Notes: a model not told the origin generated them from the sequence alone. Counted from the stretch's first letter, positions 18,877-27,537 are shown. The stretch: DNA of 51,148 nucleotides from Bacteroidales bacterium (GCA_019415705.1 DXYS01000040.1:1-51148); one strand, 5' to 3'. Program-made: numbers and translations.

Positions 18877-19920
18877 ATGATTAAACGTCTTTTACTCCTT
18901 TCCTTCATCGCCGGCATTTTTGCGACATCTTTCGCGGCCGAGCCTAAAGAGCGTCCCCGTGTGGCAGGTATCGCTTTCTATAATCTCGAGAATCTTTTTG
19001 ACACTATCCCCAATAATCCCGAGGGGCGTGACGAGGAGTTTACTCCCGGCGGCCAGCGCAAGTGGGACGGACGCAAATATTGGAATAAAATCAACAATCT
19101 GGCCTATGCAATCTCACAGTTCACCACGCCCACGACTCCAATGGGTCCGGCTATTATCGGCGTGAGTGAAATCGAAAACCGCAGCGTGCTTGAAGATCTT
19201 GTGGCTAATCCGGCCATACGCGCGTGGAATCTGCAGGTCGTTCATCATGACTCGCCCGATGCCCGCGGTGTCGATGTCGGTCTGCTCTACAACCCGCGCA
19301 TGTTCAAGCTTGAGAACGTCACAAACCACCGTCTGACGGCCGTCAGTTTCCGCACCCGCGACCAGATGTGTGTCGTCGGCACCCTCGGCGGCGAGCGCAT
19401 AGCCGTAATCGTCAACCACTGGCCCTCGCGTCTCGGCGGTCAGGAGCAGTCCTCGCCCAACCGTGAGGCTGCCGCAGCTCTCTCAAAGTCTATCGCCGAC
19501 TCGCTCTGGCGCGTCGACCCCAACATAGGCGTAATCATCATGGGTGACCTCAATGACGACCCGATGGACAAATCATGTGCCAAAGTCTTGGGCGCCAAGC
19601 GCGACCGTGATGATGTCGACGCTCACGGCTTCTTCAACCCGTGGTGGCGCAAGCTTGACGAGGGCATCGGCACCCTCGCCTACAAGAGCCAGTGGAATCT
19701 TTTCGACCAGATTATCCTCTCGGGCAACCTCGCCAACGCTCCGCGTGACCGTTGGCACTTCTACCGCGCCGATGTGCTCAACCGCGACTTCCTTATCGAC
19801 ACCGAGGGCAACCGTCAAGGTTATCCCAAACGCACATTTGCCTCAGGCTCTTATCTCAACGGTTACTCAGACCACTTCCCGACCGAAGTGCTCCTCATTC
19901 GTTACCCGAAGAAAAAGTAA
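18877..19920 (+). CDS. Secreted endonuclease/exonuclease/phosphatase-family protein
   Basis: A 347-residue exported enzyme of the EEP (DNase I-like) fold, which cleaves phosphodiester or phosphomonoester bonds. A signal peptide (1-20, ends SFA) is followed by NLENLF (36-41), SEIEN with metal-ligand Glu98, RGVDVGLLY (130-138), NHW (180-182), GDLNDDP (Asp224, Asn226) and YSDHFP (330-335), which gives the full set of active-site residues. The substrate could be DNA, RNA, a nucleotide or a sugar/lipid phosphate. It is transcribed divergently from the TonB receptor and the DUF5689 lipoprotein genes, which suggests a scavenging role. It ends at a hairpin terminator. Confidence 0.88.
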   Translation: MIKRLLLLSFIAGIFATSFAAEPKERPRVAGIAFYNLENLFDTIPNNPEGRDEEFTPGGQRKWDGRKYWNKINNLAYAISQFTTPTTPMGPAIIGVSEIENRSVLEDLVANPAIRAWNLQVVHHDSPDARGVDVGLLYNPRMFKLENVTNHRLTAVSFRTRDQMCVVGTLGGERIAVIVNHWPSRLGGQEQSSPNREAAAALSKSIADSLWRVDPNIGVIIMGDLNDDPMDKSCAKVLGAKRDRDDVDAHGFFNPWWRKLDEGIGTLAYKSQWNLFDQIILSGNLANAPRDRWHFYRADVLNRDFLIDTEGNRQGYPKRTFASGSYLNGYSDHFPTEVLLIRYPKKK

Positions 19921-19943
19921 TTAATTATCCATAAACACGAGGG

Positions 19944-19980
19944 GCCTCCTGACGCATAGCATCAGGAGGCTCTCGCTTTA
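19944..19980 (+). terminator. Terminator between the convergent EEP and ribF genes
   Basis: A perfect 9-bp stem, GCCTCCTGA with TCAGGAGGC and a 9-base loop, is followed by a short pyrimidine-rich stretch ending in TTTA. It lies 23 bases past the EEP stop. The T-tract is weak, and it may also serve ribF from the other side. Confidence 0.6.
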
Positions 19981-19983
19981 AGA

Positions 19984-20009
19984 TAGCTAAGTCTCGGCTA
20001 TTATAGCTA
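19984..20009. repeat. Degenerate TAGCTA repeat cluster
   Basis: Two exact TAGCTA palindromes (19984-19989 and 20004-20009) flank a degenerate GGCTA copy in the gap between two convergent genes. The two other clusters of the same motif, at 27502 and 38201, have a clear 9-base period. Confidence 0.5.
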
Positions 20010-20011
20010 TT

Positions 20012-20896
20012 TCAGGCTTTTATTGCGGCGGCGCGGTCGGCGGTGAGTTGGGCGGCGAGCTCGTCTAATGAGTCAAAGCGGCGCTCGTCGCGAAGACGGG
20101 CTACGAAATCCACAGCGACGTCGCGGCCGTAAAGGTCGCCGTCAAAGCCGATTATGTTTGCTTCGATGCTTACCGGGCCTTCATCGCCGACTGTCGGTCG
20201 ACGCCCGATGTTGAGCATCGCGCGACGCGTGACGCCGGCGACAGTGACATCGGCGGCATAGACTCCGTTAAGCGGCACAAGTTGTCGCGGCTCGCGAGGC
20301 TTGATATTGGCTGTCGGAAAACCGATTTTGCGCCCTATTTTCTGTCCGTGGACAACTGTCCCCTCGATGCGGTAAGGCCGTCCCAAAAGCTCGGCGGCAC
20401 GGGCTGCATCACCGCAGACAAGTGCTTCGCGCACTATTGACGAACTGACCGGCGAGCCATCAGGCAGCCGGTATTCGGGAGGGAAGACGAGTGACACGTC
20501 GCTGCTCGCAGCCGCACGTCGGTAATCGTCGCGGTCTGTCAGGCGGTCTGAGCCGAAACGGTGGTTGAAACCCATCACGATTTCCGCCACATTGTGGCGT
20601 GTGTGCAAAAGATTAATGAAGGATGCCGCATCAAGTCCGCGCACGCCGTCGTCAAAGGTTATGACGCGGACGTCATCGGCACCCAAAGCACGGATAGCTT
20701 CTACGCGTCGGTCGACGGGCATCAGCAGCCGCGGGGCTGACTCCGGGCGGATGAGTTCGAGCGGATGACGGTCAAAGGTAAAGACTATCGCACGTCGCCC
20801 TGTCTCGGCAGCGCGTGCTGTCAGGGCGGCAATCAGGTCGCAGTGGCCGCGGTGCACGCCGTCAAACATGCCGGTAGTTGCCTCTGTCTCAGTCAT
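20012..20896 (-). CDS. ribF: Bifunctional riboflavin kinase/FAD synthetase
   Basis: A 294-residue enzyme making FMN and then FAD from riboflavin and ATP. The FAD-synthetase half has GMFDGVHRGH (9-18) and SSSIVREAL; the flavokinase half has GRPYRIEGTV and GFPTANI with the metal-binding Thr-Asn pair, and ends with the usual helix. The N-terminus is short: only eight residues precede the GxFDGVHxGH motif where about 15-20 are usual. The gene begins three bases after the HAD gene's stop and in the same frame (TAA TCC ATG). It is the last gene of the operon beginning with DUF4254. Confidence 0.9.
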   Translation of the reverse strand: MTETEATTGMFDGVHRGHCDLIAALTARAAETGRRAIVFTFDRHPLELIRPESAPRLLMPVDRRVEAIRALGADDVRVITFDDGVRGLDAASFINLLHTRHNVAEIVMGFNHRFGSDRLTDRDDYRRAAASSDVSLVFPPEYRLPDGSPVSSSIVREALVCGDAARAAELLGRPYRIEGTVVHGQKIGRKIGFPTANIKPREPRQLVPLNGVYAADVTVAGVTRRAMLNIGRRPTVGDEGPVSIEANIIGFDGDLYGRDVAVDFVARLRDERRFDSLDELAAQLTADRAAAIKA

Positions 20897-20899
20897 GGA

Positions 20900-21517
20900 T
20901 TAAAGGCCGAGTGCGGCTATGGCTTCGGGGAACTCGCTGCCGGGTGTTGCGAGTAAAGTCTTGAATCCTAAGGCGGCCGCGGCGTCAAGATTGCTCTGTG
21001 AGTCATCGACAAACAGCGTCTCGTCGGGGCGGATGCCAAGCTTGTGGCACGCGTAGTCAAATATGCGGGCGTCGGGCTTGAGGGCTTTAGCCTCGAAGGA
21101 GGTGACGATGCCGTCGAAGTAGTCTTCACGTTCGCGTCCCTCCTTGCGGAACTCGTCGGCGATTTTCGACTGCCACATCACTTCGTTGGTATTGCTCAGC
21201 AGATAAATTCCATATCGTTTGCGCAGCTCGCGCAGCGCCTCTAATCGATGCACGGGGATACCCGTCAGAAAAGCGCAGAACGCCGCGTCGATTTCGGCGT
21301 CAGTTACTGCGCTGTCAAACTCGGCGCGCATGACCGTGTGAAACTCATCGACACTCATTTTGCCCTCCTCTAAAAGTTTGAACGGCCCTTGCTGGCTGTA
21401 TTCGCCGAAAAAGCGTTCGGGCTCGCGCATGCCGAGGCGACGGTAGGCTTCGATGCAGTCCTGTCGGCGGATATCCATAATGACGCCGCCGAGGTCAAAT
21501 AGCAGATTCTTTATCAT
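20900..21517 (-). CDS. HAD-superfamily phosphatase (YihX-like)
   Basis: A 205-residue cytosolic hydrolase. Motif I is FDLGGVI with the nucleophile Asp8; the usual second Asp is Gly, as in the YihX branch. A helical cap (about 15-80) follows, then LSNTNEV (motif II region), KALKPD with the motif III Lys, and LFVDDSQSNLDAA (motif IV). The substrate is probably a small phosphate ester but cannot be named. It lies 33 bases after the TPR gene and is followed by ribF in the same frame, so it might be the flavin-pathway phosphatase; that is only a contextual guess. Confidence 0.85.
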   Translation of the reverse strand: MIKNLLFDLGGVIMDIRRQDCIEAYRRLGMREPERFFGEYSQQGPFKLLEEGKMSVDEFHTVMRAEFDSAVTDAEIDAAFCAFLTGIPVHRLEALRELRKRYGIYLLSNTNEVMWQSKIADEFRKEGREREDYFDGIVTSFEAKALKPDARIFDYACHKLGIRPDETLFVDDSQSNLDAAAALGFKTLLATPGSEFPEAIAALGL

Positions 21518-21550
21518 CTCTGTGGCTGTTGACGTTTAGCGGTCACAAAG

Positions 21551-22282
21551 TTACTTATTTTTTCGCTCAGCGGCAAGCGAGGCTATCACCGAGGCGACGT
21601 AGGGTGTCGGGTGCAGCGAGTAGGCATGCACAAGATACTCTTCGGCTATTTTATGTTCGCCGGTGATGGCCATGTAGTTGCCGATGTCTATGAGAGTGTC
21701 ATAGTCGTCAGGGTCGAGGGCAAGCATTTCTTGCCAGAGTTTCACGGCCGAATCATAATCGGCTGCAAGCACATACCCCTGAGCGAGTTTGCCGAGATAT
21801 AGTCTCGAGTCGGGCAGTCCGGCGAGCATTTTGCGTGCGTAAACGATGCTTTGCCGACCGTTGTCGCGGAAAAGGTAGTAATCCAAGAGTTCGCTGTCTA
21901 TGGCGCGGCTCAGCCACGGACAGTCGCGCTGAGAGCGCAGCAGGAAGTCTTCGTAGACCTCGGGAGCGCCGACTTCAAACGACACGGAGCGTATGCCGGC
22001 CATAAGTTTATCAAAACTCAGCCCGGCTCCCATGGCAGTGCTAAGAAAGTGTGACGAGGCGATGCTGTCACCGAGCATGCCGGAGGCTACAATAGCGTTG
22101 ACATAAACACTGTCGGCGTCCGGTCGTTCGTCGAGCATAAGACCGTACAGCGCCTGTGCGCTCGCCCATTCGCGCGCCTCGAAAAAGCGTGCGGCCTTGA
22201 GTGCCGTAGTCTCATAGGTGCCTCGTGCGGCGGCCGTCAGGCATACAGCAGCAAATATCATTATAATCAGACGTTTCATCAT
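21551..22282 (-). CDS. Exported tetratricopeptide-repeat protein
   Basis: A 243-residue protein with a signal peptide (1-20, ending TAAARG) and several helical TPR-like repeats, clearest near the C-terminus (YDSAVKLWQEMLALDPDDYD, then HKIAEEYLVHAYSLHP). It likely works as a periplasmic scaffold; no partner can be named. It lies 31 bases after the nucleoside kinase gene and 33 bases before the HAD gene. Confidence 0.75.
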   Translation of the reverse strand: MMKRLIIMIFAAVCLTAAARGTYETTALKAARFFEAREWASAQALYGLMLDERPDADSVYVNAIVASGMLGDSIASSHFLSTAMGAGLSFDKLMAGIRSVSFEVGAPEVYEDFLLRSQRDCPWLSRAIDSELLDYYLFRDNGRQSIVYARKMLAGLPDSRLYLGKLAQGYVLAADYDSAVKLWQEMLALDPDDYDTLIDIGNYMAITGEHKIAEEYLVHAYSLHPTPYVASVIASLAAERKNK

Positions 22283-22313
22283 GATATTATAATGGGACGC
22301 CCCCCGCGATAGT

Positions 22314-23987
22314 TCAATATTTGAATGACGAGCCGCCCAAAAATTCGCGCAACAGACTGGTGGGGGGTATCAGGTTTGCGCCGATGGGCAGGAAGTAGCT
22401 CAGGAACTTGCGCAGACGGTAAGCCTCGGCATACTCCGGCACGTCGTTGGGCACGCGGCGAAGGAGTTCGTCGCCGTAGTCTTTCATCACGCCTAACTCG
22501 AAGATTAGCGATGAGTTGAACATGGCGTCTGCGTTCTCCTGATACGGGAATATCCAGCGCTCCTCCCCTCGCCGCACGCTCGGCCAGCGGCGTATTGTTT
22601 CCTCGGGCTTGGTGCCGCGGTATTTGGCGTCGCGTATGATGCGTCGCAGCAGACGGTTGTCGGTCGTCGGCACCCAGTTGTGGTCGTCAATCGACAGTGT
22701 TGTCAGTGCCGAGACATAAATCATAAACTTCATCTCTGGCGCAATCTGAGCGGTCAGTTCGGGGTTGAGCCCGTGTATGCCCTCGATGAGCAGCACCGAG
22801 CCTTCCTCTAATTTTATCTTGTTGCCTTTGTATTGGCGCGTGCCGGTCTCAAAATTATAGCTTGGCAGTTCGACCTCCTCGCCGCGCAGTATGGCGTTGA
22901 GGTCGTTGTTAAACTGCTCGAGGTCGAGCGCATAGAGCGATTCGTAGTCATAGTCGCCGTCGGCGTCGCGCGGTGTGTGCTCGCGGTTGACGAAATAGTC
23001 GTCAAGCGAAATCATCTGCGGTTTGAGCAGATTGGTCATAAGCTGCACGGCGAGGCGTTTGGTCGTAGTGGTCTTGCCCGATGACGACGGGCCGGCTATC
23101 AGCACGATGCGCGCCCCGCCTTCGTGGTAACGGCGTGTGATTTCGTCGCTGATGCGGGCTATGGCTTTTTCGTGCAGGGCCTCGGCCACGTTGATTAGGT
23201 CATTTGTCTTGCGGCGCTCGACCACGCGGTTGAGCTCGCCGACGTTGCTGACGCCGATGATATGGTTGAAATCGAGATAATCGGTGAATGCACGGTACAG
23301 CTTTTCCTGTTTTATGGGCAGACATGGCCGGAGGATGTCGGCCGGGTCAAAGGGAAGTAGCAGCAGGCCCTCGTGGTAAGGATCGAGGGCAAAGACACCG
23401 AGTGAGCCGGTCGACGATGCGAGCACACCGTAGTAGCTGTCTGACAGGCCGTCCAAGGTGTAATATTTTGTGTAGAGCGAACGTGTGGTCTCTAAAAGGT
23501 TGACTTTGTCGTCGAGACCCTGCTCACGGAAGAGTGCGATTACATCACCGGTGAGACGTTCGTGGAGCTCAAACGGCAGATTGAGCGAGACCATGCGGCG
23601 CATTTCGGCGCTGATGGCGTCGGCGAAGTCCTTGTCGACAGGGCGGTCTGTACCGGACAGACGGCAGTAGTAGCCGCGCGAGATTGAGTGTTCGATGCGC
23701 AGCTTGGCGCCCGGACAGACGCGGTCGATGGCGCGGTAAAGCATCATGCAGAGCGAGCGCACGTAAACTCTCGAGCCCGACGGCGAGGTCACGGGCATGA
23801 ACTCGACAGCCTTGGGATGGAATATCTCGAAGTCGAGCGACTCGTTTTTGTTGTTGACGTGTGCGCAGATAGGCTCAAAACCCAAGCGTCCGTCCAGACG
23901 GTGTGCGATTTGTCCGACGGTCTCGCCGCCGGTGACCGTGATATATTCTCCGAGGTTTTTGCAGAAAATCTGTAATGGCTCTTTCAT
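22314..23987 (-). CDS. TGS-domain nucleoside (uridine-type) kinase
   Basis: A 557-residue protein of a family common in Bacteroidota and Firmicutes. The N-terminal ~60 residues form a TGS-like domain, followed by a threonyl-tRNA synthetase second-additional-domain-like region (about 70-200), then a phosphoribulokinase/uridine kinase domain with P-loop GPSSSGKTTT (299-308) and the substrate motif SLDDYF about 30 residues later. It probably phosphorylates a nucleoside with ATP. It is 6 bases after ruvB. The exact substrate is uncertain. Confidence 0.85.
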   Translation of the reverse strand: MKEPLQIFCKNLGEYITVTGGETVGQIAHRLDGRLGFEPICAHVNNKNESLDFEIFHPKAVEFMPVTSPSGSRVYVRSLCMMLYRAIDRVCPGAKLRIEHSISRGYYCRLSGTDRPVDKDFADAISAEMRRMVSLNLPFELHERLTGDVIALFREQGLDDKVNLLETTRSLYTKYYTLDGLSDSYYGVLASSTGSLGVFALDPYHEGLLLLPFDPADILRPCLPIKQEKLYRAFTDYLDFNHIIGVSNVGELNRVVERRKTNDLINVAEALHEKAIARISDEITRRYHEGGARIVLIAGPSSSGKTTTTKRLAVQLMTNLLKPQMISLDDYFVNREHTPRDADGDYDYESLYALDLEQFNNDLNAILRGEEVELPSYNFETGTRQYKGNKIKLEEGSVLLIEGIHGLNPELTAQIAPEMKFMIYVSALTTLSIDDHNWVPTTDNRLLRRIIRDAKYRGTKPEETIRRWPSVRRGEERWIFPYQENADAMFNSSLIFELGVMKDYGDELLRRVPNDVPEYAEAYRLRKFLSYFLPIGANLIPPTSLLREFLGGSSFKY

Positions 23988-23993
23988 AATGTC

Positions 23994-25043
23994 TTATTGT
24001 TTTGGGTCCGGGTCAAAAAGACCGCCGAGATTGCTGTTGCGTGAGGCGCCGAGATGCTGCCACGCGAGATCGGTGACCTCACGGCCGCGCGGTGTGCGCT
24101 TGATGAAGCCCTCTTTGATGAGGTAAGGCTCGTAGACCTCCTCGATGGTGCCGGGGTCTTCGCCCAAGGCCGTGGCTATGGTGGTCAGGCCTACGGGGCC
24201 GCCCTTGAACTTGGTGATTATGGTCGTCAGCAGTTTGTTGTCGACTTCGTCGAGGCCGTAGCGGTCAATATTGAGTGCCTCCAAGGCGTAGCGGGCGATG
24301 TCGAGGTCGATGGCGCCGTTGCCCTTGACTTGGGCGAAGTCGCGTACACGGCGCAGCAGGGCGTTGGCGATACGGGGCGTGCCGCGGCTGCGCAGGGCTA
24401 TCTCCAAGGCGGCCTCGGTCGAGATGCCGACGTCGAGGAGCGACGCCGAGCGGCTGACGATGCGGCGCAGGACCTCGTGGTCGTAGTATTCCAAGTGACA
24501 GTTGATGCCGAATCGCGCCCTGAGCGGCGATGTCAGCAGTCCGCTGCGGGTGGTGGCGCCGACCAAGGTGAAAGGGCTCAGGCTCAGCTGCACGCTGCGA
24601 GCGCCGGGACCTTTGTCAATCATGATGTCGATGCGGTAGTCTTCCATCGCCGAGTATAGGTATTCCTCGACGACGGGGCTCAGGCGGTGAATCTCGTCGA
24701 TAAAGAGCACATCGTTTTCCTCGAGCGACGTCAGGATGCCGGCGAGGTCGCCGGGCTTGTCCAAGACGGGACCGGAGGTGACCTTCATTCCCACGCCGAG
24801 CTCATTGGCTACGATGCCGGCAAGCGTGGTCTTGCCGAGACCCGGAGGGCCGTAGAGGAGGATGTGGTCAAGGGCCTCGCCGCGCATTTTTGCGGCCTCG
24901 ACAAAGATATGCAGATTCTCGATGATTTTGTCCTGACCGTTGAACGACTCGAATGAGCCGGGACGCAGGGCTTTCTCGATTTCGCGGTCAGCGGCCGAGG
25001 GAGACTCGGCCCTGTTTCTTATGTCAAAGTCTTCTGAAGACAT
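23994..25043 (-). CDS. ruvB: Holliday junction branch-migration helicase RuvB
   Basis: A 349-residue AAA+ ATPase that drives branch migration with RuvA and RuvC during recombination repair. Walker A is GPPGLGKTT (65-73), Walker B is VLFIDEIHR (112-120), and GATTRSGLLTSPLRARFG (162-179) carries the sensor and arginine-finger region. The C-terminal winged helix has FIKRTPRGREVT, which is diagnostic. Length is standard. ruvA and ruvC are elsewhere. The gene lies 22 bases after a glycosyltransferase gene. Confidence 0.97.
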   Translation of the reverse strand: MSSEDFDIRNRAESPSAADREIEKALRPGSFESFNGQDKIIENLHIFVEAAKMRGEALDHILLYGPPGLGKTTLAGIVANELGVGMKVTSGPVLDKPGDLAGILTSLEENDVLFIDEIHRLSPVVEEYLYSAMEDYRIDIMIDKGPGARSVQLSLSPFTLVGATTRSGLLTSPLRARFGINCHLEYYDHEVLRRIVSRSASLLDVGISTEAALEIALRSRGTPRIANALLRRVRDFAQVKGNGAIDLDIARYALEALNIDRYGLDEVDNKLLTTIITKFKGGPVGLTTIATALGEDPGTIEEVYEPYLIKEGFIKRTPRGREVTDLAWQHLGASRNSNLGGLFDPDPKQ

Positions 25044-25065
25044 GGGCGGGATGGAGTAGGGGGTA

Positions 25066-26154
25066 CTATTGTATTTTTTCGAGCACTTTACGTGCTATCA
25101 TCTCGGGACGGATGGCCGTCAGGCACAGATAGTCACCGCGGCGACACGGCTTGTTGCCGAAGACCGAGCACGGGCGGCATGTCATGGGCAGCTGCACGGT
25201 GTCGTCATCATTGGTGTGCCAGCCTTTGAATCCGCAGTAAGGGTGGGTGGCTCCCCAGACGCTTACGGTCGGTGTGCTGACAATCGACGCCAGATGCATA
25301 TTGGCCGAATCCATCGTCAGCATGACGTCAAGATGGTTGATGAGGGCGAGTTCGGCGGGGAAGCCGTAGCGCTTGCCGGCCAATGAGACAGCGTCGGGTA
25401 GGGCGGTCGCCCATCTCGTGAGGGTCTGCTGTTCTATGCCGTCGCCGCCGAAAAAGAATATCTTGGCATCGGGGCGCTCGTCGACAATCTGTGCTATGAC
25501 TTTCTCCATCATATCCACAGGATAGATTTTGCCGGTGTGGGCTGCAAACGGGGCGATGCCTATCCATTTTGCGCCGTCGGGCTTGGGCCCGCAGATTGTG
25601 GCGAAATTGGCAGCCGGGGCGACGCCATGGCCTTCGTAAAGACCTCCGTGAAACCGCTCGCTCAGCGGCATGCCGGCGCTGAAGAATGCCTCGCGGTAGC
25701 GTGCGCGCGACGATATCAGCGGCAGCATCACTTTGTTGTGGCGGCGTGTCAGGGCGCGTTTATGTGCGCGTCCTTTGTTAAGTGCGACGGTCTTGACACC
25801 GCGCAACTTGAAATAAATGCGCATCAGACGAGTGCGCAGCACGTCGTGGAGGTCGATGAAGCAGTCGGGGCGGTATTCGGCCGTCAGCTCTCTGACGAGG
25901 CGGTAGATGCCGGCGGCTCCGACATAGTCGTTGCGCACGTCGGCGCCGACAAGACGCAGGTTTTCGGGCGCATTGACAAAGATGCCGGTCATGGCCGGAC
26001 GCGTCACGAAGATAAAGCGCACGTCGGGATAGCAGCGGCAGGCGCTGTAGATGACGGGTACGCTCATAGCCACGTCGCCGAGCGCCGAAAAGCGCGCCAC
26101 GACGACGTTGATCAGTCCGCGGTCGTTGCCTGCCCTGTTACTGTTTTGAGCCAT
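25066..26154 (-). CDS. GT9-family glycosyltransferase (heptosyltransferase-like)
   Basis: A 362-residue GT-B enzyme of the ADP-heptose:LPS heptosyltransferase family. The N-terminus VVARFSALGDVAMSVPV is the family signature, and the C-terminal half has MDSANMHLASIVSTPTVSVWGATHP, here cited in parts: the D-SANMHLA motif and the WGATHP motif. It probably adds a core sugar to lipopolysaccharide at the inner face of the inner membrane. Its start overlaps the end of the DUF4254 gene by 17 bases, a pairing that suggests a joint envelope role. Confidence 0.88.
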   Translation of the reverse strand: MAQNSNRAGNDRGLINVVVARFSALGDVAMSVPVIYSACRCYPDVRFIFVTRPAMTGIFVNAPENLRLVGADVRNDYVGAAGIYRLVRELTAEYRPDCFIDLHDVLRTRLMRIYFKLRGVKTVALNKGRAHKRALTRRHNKVMLPLISSRARYREAFFSAGMPLSERFHGGLYEGHGVAPAANFATICGPKPDGAKWIGIAPFAAHTGKIYPVDMMEKVIAQIVDERPDAKIFFFGGDGIEQQTLTRWATALPDAVSLAGKRYGFPAELALINHLDVMLTMDSANMHLASIVSTPTVSVWGATHPYCGFKGWHTNDDDTVQLPMTCRPCSVFGNKPCRRGDYLCLTAIRPEMIARKVLEKIQ

Positions 26155-26758
26155 AGAGCACCGGGTTGGTGTCGGCGTCGTTATACATTTTCATCTGACG
26201 GTAGACTTTCATGAATTTGCGGCCGGCGGCTATGTCGGCGAGCAGTTGCGAGATGGCCGTGGTCAGATCGGCGCGCTGCTCGGTGAGCACGGCGAGTTTG
26301 GCGGCGCAGCGGGCGCGGTGGGCGTCGGTGGCGTCGGTGCGCTCGGTCTCGGCTTTCATGTGCCAGATTTTGAGGGCGAGTATCGACAGACGGTCCAAGG
26401 CCCACGCCGGGCTCTCGGTGTTGATGGTGGCGTCGTCGGCAACCTTGACGTCGGCATAGAGCTGACGGAAGTAGGTGTCGAGATCCTCGACGCGGTCTGT
26501 GCGGTCCTGATTTGAGCGGTCGATGCGGCGTTTGAGGGCGAGGGCCTCGACGGGGTCAATCTCGGGGTCGCGTATGATGTCTTCGAGATGCCACTGCACG
26601 GCGTCAATCCAGTTTTTGGCGTATAGTGTGTTTTCGATTGTGCCTTCGGCATACGGATTCTTTACAGGCGCGTCGACGCAGTCTGTGACGTGATAGTCGC
26701 GTGTCGATTGCTCGAACACTCCGTAGCATTTCTCGGCGAAGTCGTTGGTTTGGGTCAT
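26138..26758 (-). CDS. DUF4254 protein
   Basis: A 206-residue all-helical protein of the Bacteroidota family DUF4254, of unknown biochemistry. Characteristic stretches are NTLYAKNWIDAVQWHLEDII and the RIDRSNQDRTDRVE segment. No signal peptide or membrane segment is present. Members often sit beside LPS glycosyltransferases, as here, where the next gene (GT9) overlaps it by 17 bases. It heads a seven-gene operon and has a -7 box 36 bases upstream. Confidence 0.85.
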   Translation of the reverse strand: MTQTNDFAEKCYGVFEQSTRDYHVTDCVDAPVKNPYAEGTIENTLYAKNWIDAVQWHLEDIIRDPEIDPVEALALKRRIDRSNQDRTDRVEDLDTYFRQLYADVKVADDATINTESPAWALDRLSILALKIWHMKAETERTDATDAHRARCAAKLAVLTEQRADLTTAISQLLADIAAGRKFMKVYRQMKMYNDADTNPVLYGSKQ

Positions 26759-26793
26759 ATGGTATAGTTTTTTGTATATGATGTCTATGATTA

Positions 26794-26801
26794 CAAAGTT
26801 A
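26794..26801 (-). promoter_or_regulatory. Likely -7 box of the DUF4254-to-ribF operon
   Basis: TAACTTTG on the minus strand fits TAnnTTTG exactly and lies about 35 bases before the ATG at 26758. The -33 element is not clear in the A/T-rich sequence upstream. Confidence 0.5.
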
Positions 26802-26935
26802 ATCTAAATTTTGTTATTTAAAAAAATTAGAGCCATAGGTGTGATTTTTTTTCGCTTATTGACGGACGGCTGTTTGGCAATTTGTTATATAATTCAATAA
26901 ATTTTTAGCAAATAAATTAAAAAATGCCAAATTTC

Positions 26936-26967
26936 TTGGAATATCTCGCGGATTGTGTTTAATTTTG
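26936..26967 (+). promoter_or_regulatory. Promoter of the Lrp/AsnC regulator gene
   Basis: TTG (26936-26938), 21 bases, then TAATTTTG (26960-26967). Transcription would begin near 26974, leaving a 39-base leader to the ATG at 27013. This excludes a start at 26953. Confidence 0.65.
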
Positions 26968-27012
26968 TGCCATTGTAGTTTTTACATAAGACATAACACA
27001 CACTTCACGACA

Positions 27013-27477
27013 ATGGAAAAAATCGACAATCTTGACCGCAAAATACTTAAAATAGTGATGCGTAACGCACGCATACCCTCTAAAGACGTAGCCATGGAGT
27101 GCGGTGTCTCCCGCGCGGCTATCCATCAGCGCATACAGCGCATGATTGACCTCAACGTCATTACAGGCTCGGGCTATAATGTCAACCCCAAGATACTCGG
27201 TTTTGCCACATGTACTTATATCGGAGTCAATCTTGAGCGCGGAGCCATGTATCGCGACGTCGTGCCCGAGCTGGAGAAAATCCCCGAGGTCGTAGAGTGT
27301 CATTTCACCACAGGTCCCTACACTATGCTCATCAAGCTCTACGCACGTGACAACGAGCATCTTATGGACTTGCTCAACAACAAGATACAGATGATACCCG
27401 GCGTGACCGGCACCGAGACCCTCATCTCTTTGGATAACTCAATCGACCGCGTCATCCCCATCAGCTTGGAGGACTGA
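27013..27477 (+). CDS. Lrp/AsnC-family transcriptional regulator
   Basis: A 154-residue DNA-binding regulator. Residues 1-60 hold the helix-turn-helix (NLDRKILKIVMRNARIPSKD, then CGVSRAAIHQRIQRM), and the rest is the RAM effector domain (GVNLERG, FTTGPYTMLIKLYARDNEHL, GVTGTETLI). Such proteins form octamers and respond to amino acids. The start at ATG 27013 is set by the promoter and by family length; the longer frame back to 26953 would begin inside the promoter. The stop is followed within 25 bases by a TAGCTA array. Confidence 0.9.
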   Translation: MEKIDNLDRKILKIVMRNARIPSKDVAMECGVSRAAIHQRIQRMIDLNVITGSGYNVNPKILGFATCTYIGVNLERGAMYRDVVPELEKIPEVVECHFTTGPYTMLIKLYARDNEHLMDLLNNKIQMIPGVTGTETLISLDNSIDRVIPISLED

Positions 27478-27501
27478 GCACGGCGCCCGACAATGATATA
27501 T

Positions 27502-27537
27502 GATAGCTATTATAGCTGATTTAGCTATGATAGCTAT
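27502..27537. repeat. Four-unit 9-bp TAGCTA tandem array
   Basis: Four contiguous nonamers GATAGCTAT, TATAGCTGA, TTTAGCTAT and GATAGCTAT, each centred on the palindrome TAGCTA. The array ends 8 bases before the -7 box of the yfhO-like gene, and its third unit supplies the TTAG that stands in the -33 position. Confidence 0.75.
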
